Source: Coriaria nepalensis
Lineage: Eukaryota > Streptophyta > Magnoliopsida > Cucurbitales > Coriariaceae
DNA: 64,000 bases
Assembly (NCBI GenBank): GCA_027186245.1
Contig: CP114484.1
Location: 5,488,001-5,552,000, forward strand
Direction of reading: 5' to 3'
Shown here: in pieces, positions 61,701 to 64,000 of the stretch
How the letters are laid out: each line of letters begins with the position of its first letter
How positions within the stretch are numbered: position 1 is the first letter of the stretch
Position numbers and translations under genes: made by a program
Notes under the pieces: model-generated
Database searches by the model: none
Told to the model about the DNA's origin: nothing
What the model saw: only the letters and a program-made list of their open reading frames with translations

Positions 61701-64000
61701 CTATACGCTCTAAGAGAGGCCTCTTAATATTCAAAACAAGTGATATGTCTTTAGCAAGAAGATAGTCCTGGGCAAATCGAGATACTGATTTCTCAACTAA
61801 AAGAACGTTGGGTTGGTGTGCATCAATCTTTGCCACTGCCATCTTTAAGTGGTCCATTTCCTAAATAGAAGTGAAGACCTATTAAAACATAAACTTAATA
61901 TAGAAGCAAAGTTATTGATATTATTGCATGTCATTTATTGCATGCACAAACTCTCTCTTTTACAAGCATTCAGTCCATGAAAACTAAAAAGTTGTGATTG
62001 ACAACCGCAACCTGCTGCAGCAATGTATCAAAACTCGATAAGTGGTTAGATACTCTCTGATATTCAAGAGCCCCTCCAAGAATCAACAGGCGAGGTTTCT
62101 CTATCTTTGAAGTCATTTGTCGATGGGCAACATTTTTCTTGCACACCACTCCTTTGACCACCATACTAAAAGAGAAACAATTAAATTCAAATCAAAAAAC
62201 AGATGTATGCGTGTACTTATACTTATAGAAATAAACATATATAGCAATCCATTAATTTCTATATGTATGTAGTATGTATATACACCATAACAAACAAGCA
62301 TAAAATTTTGATGTCAGCAATAGATAAACTAACATTTCTAACATCCCGATTAGAATTTAGGAGGATTAACCTCCTAGCTCCTAAAATGGGTGTAATTTCC
62401 AGTGGGCCAAGTTCACAAAATAGAATTCAGTGAATTATATCAGTTATAGAATGGATCTCATAGATTAAATAAAATATTCAATCACATAAATTCCATTTAC
62501 CATTTGACTTACACATATAGACAAAACAATAACAATAATTAATTAATTCAAGTAAATGAGGTATAATTTCCTATTTAAGCAGCTCTGATTGAACTGTGAA
62601 TCTTAGCAAATAAATATTACGCGGAGAAATGATGTGGTTCTCCAATAAAATTTATACAATTTAACCTAGACTGGCAACAAGATCAATGGGCCCATTTAAA
62701 ATATGACCATATGAGATTTATTAACGCAACATAATAGCTCAGTTCCTAGATTTTTCACTAGAAAAAAGAAATAAAATTACGAAGACCTGTTCAAGTATGA
62801 TGCAGTGGAAAATTGAAATATTAACAAAAATCACATTGTCTTTAAATGTAATGGAAATATATAGATTTTAGAGAAGTACCTGTCATGGCGATGTCCAGAA
62901 GCAATGCATTTTACTTTCACGTATCCACCTGGGTCCATCCCTCCACCTTTGCTCATGTCTGGCTTTAATAGCATTGCAGCCTCCCATGAAAGACAAGTTA
63001 TAATCTCCAACCAATTCTCTTTATCATTTTCCTCGCCCACAGGAAGGTTCTCAACCTGTAATAACTGAGCAACCAAAGCCCTAAAATGGCCATCAACCAC
63101 ATTTTTCATTGCCCGCTTGTGCTCCTCACCAGATTTATCTCTACTCCGAGATTCCCCACTTCCAAAACTGTTTGAGGCACATAAATATCCCCATTCACCT
63201 CTAGCATCTCCTTCTCCTTCACCATCATCAAATGGCAAAGCTTCCATCTCATCTTCTTCATCTTCTGGTTCGGGCGGGAGCCAAAGAAGTCCATTGTTGT
63301 CAAAATCCACAGGCTCAGAATTTACATCCTCAGAAGGGTATGTAGATGAAGGGCCTTCATCTCCAAAATCTTTGTCGTCTTTTTCTTCAAGATTTAGAAT
63401 TCCTGCCAGATCCTCCACTTCAAAGCTGTTGTGTGGTGGAGAACTACTTAAACTCTTTTCAGAGACTTTATGTCCGCCATTTTGCAATTTATCTGATCTG
63501 TCCTCATTGCTCATCTCATCAAACTCACTTTGACCATAGCAGCCGTTGACTTGAGGAGAACTTCTTGCTTCAGTATCCAACTGGTATACGCTATAGTAAT
63601 CATCATCATCATCATCACTCCTGTTGCAAAAAGGAGAAACAAGCGATGATTTAATTATTTACTTTTTTTTTTTTTTGCTGAAATTAATGTGTTGTTCAAT
63701 ATCTAAGGCTTACCTAAACATCTGTCGTGTCTCACACTCATACAGACAGAATATCGACATCAATTCAAGCATAAAAGAAAATGTAAAAACATAAAATTAG
63801 AAACTCCGAAAACAAGTAAGAAACCAACATGAAAAAAAGTAGCATGAGGGTAATGATTAACCTGTTCGTTGAAAAACTGTATTTGTTCTGTGGTGGATGC
63901 TGTGACTCTACATGAAGAACATCACACTTTCCTGAAGGTAACAGGCTTTGGCTGACCGTGCTTGGTCCAGGTATAGACGATTGATAAGGGCTAAGACCAG
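55756..64000 (-). CDS. FAB1: 1-phosphatidylinositol-3-phosphate 5-kinase FAB1 (A/B type), N-terminus outside window
   Basis: Makes PI(3,5)P2 from PI3P on endosomes and vacuoles. Eleven exons in the window: 63862-64000 (cut), 62880-63620, 62012-62165, 61516-61860, 59823-60731, 59406-59737, 59004-59127, 58768-58920, 56824-58314, 56182-56448, 55756-56088. All join in phase to about 1660 residues. The first exon seen starts GLSPYQSSIPGPS, after the expected FYVE finger, so about 100 residues lie beyond 64000. A chaperonin-like Cpn60/CCT domain spans about 62165-61516 (VVKGVVCKKNVAHR, KPRLLILGGALEYQR, ERIARCTGAQL). The Cys/His-rich linker is GHRCRSCEMP...CPRTNGFPP. The PIPK kinase domain comes from exons 9-11: GGKSNVFFAKTLDDRFIIKQ with the ATP-site lysine, LLFGRNVTRLYDLKGSSRSR, VMDYSLLVGVDEEKHEL. 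Exon 2 has a (GAT)6 Asp run. The A/B rather than C/D assignment rests on length and order. Confidence 0.95.

Overview
The window is nuclear DNA from a flowering plant, almost certainly a eudicot. It is AT-rich, its genes carry many short GT-AG introns, and its proteins are plant types: a long-N-terminus remorin, a plant FAB1 lipid kinase, a plant RAD51, plant SMU2/RED and eIF3k. The species cannot be fixed from the sequence. Gene islands alternate with stretches of broken transposable elements. I see no tRNA or rRNA gene, no CRISPR array and nothing bacterial.

Layout. 1-8.2 kb: an LTR fragment, a decayed LINE (minus strand) and a decayed hAT transposase (plus strand) fused at about 3.56-3.61 kb, then AT-rich spacer. 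8.24-10.47 kb: RAD51 (plus), tail to tail with an RBR-type E3 ubiquitin ligase (10.85-12.35 kb, minus). 13.2 kb: an apparent relic of the first exon of the proteasome subunit RPN2. 14.1-15.9 kb: a long LTR. 17.1-19.8 kb: a FYVE + SYLF (Ysc84-like) protein (minus). 20.8-26 kb: spacer holding a striking array of six 53-bp hairpin-forming repeats (22.04-22.36 kb) and duplicated LTR pieces. 25.98-31.5 kb: SMU2/RED splicing factor (minus, 11 exons) with a foldback element in its largest intron. 33.4-39.0 kb: an old Ty3/gypsy element or nest. 39.3-40.2 kb: a possible unrecognised transcribed locus. 40.85-42.8 kb: eIF3k (minus, 6 exons). 43.8-49 kb: a dead MULE abutting a dead, head-truncated Ty1/copia element. 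50.99-54.8 kb: a remorin (minus, 4 exons) with a foldback of about 570 bp in its last intron. 55.76-64 kb: FAB1 phosphatidylinositol-3-phosphate 5-kinase (minus). FAB1 lacks only its extreme N-terminus, including the expected FYVE domain, which lies past the window edge.

The seven intact or near-complete genes are housekeeping or cell-biology genes (recombination repair, ubiquitination, endosomal lipid signalling, splicing, translation, plasma-membrane domains). They do not form a pathway or cluster. Two deal with PI3P endosomal membranes (the FYVE-SYLF protein and FAB1), but nothing in the sequence links them beyond proximity. All exon coordinates were assigned by eye from splice dinucleotides, reading phase and family conservation. 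Every complete model closes in phase from start to stop. I found no convincing undescribed biological system. The best unexplained signals are the hairpin tandem array, the two intronic foldbacks and the 39.6 kb locus.
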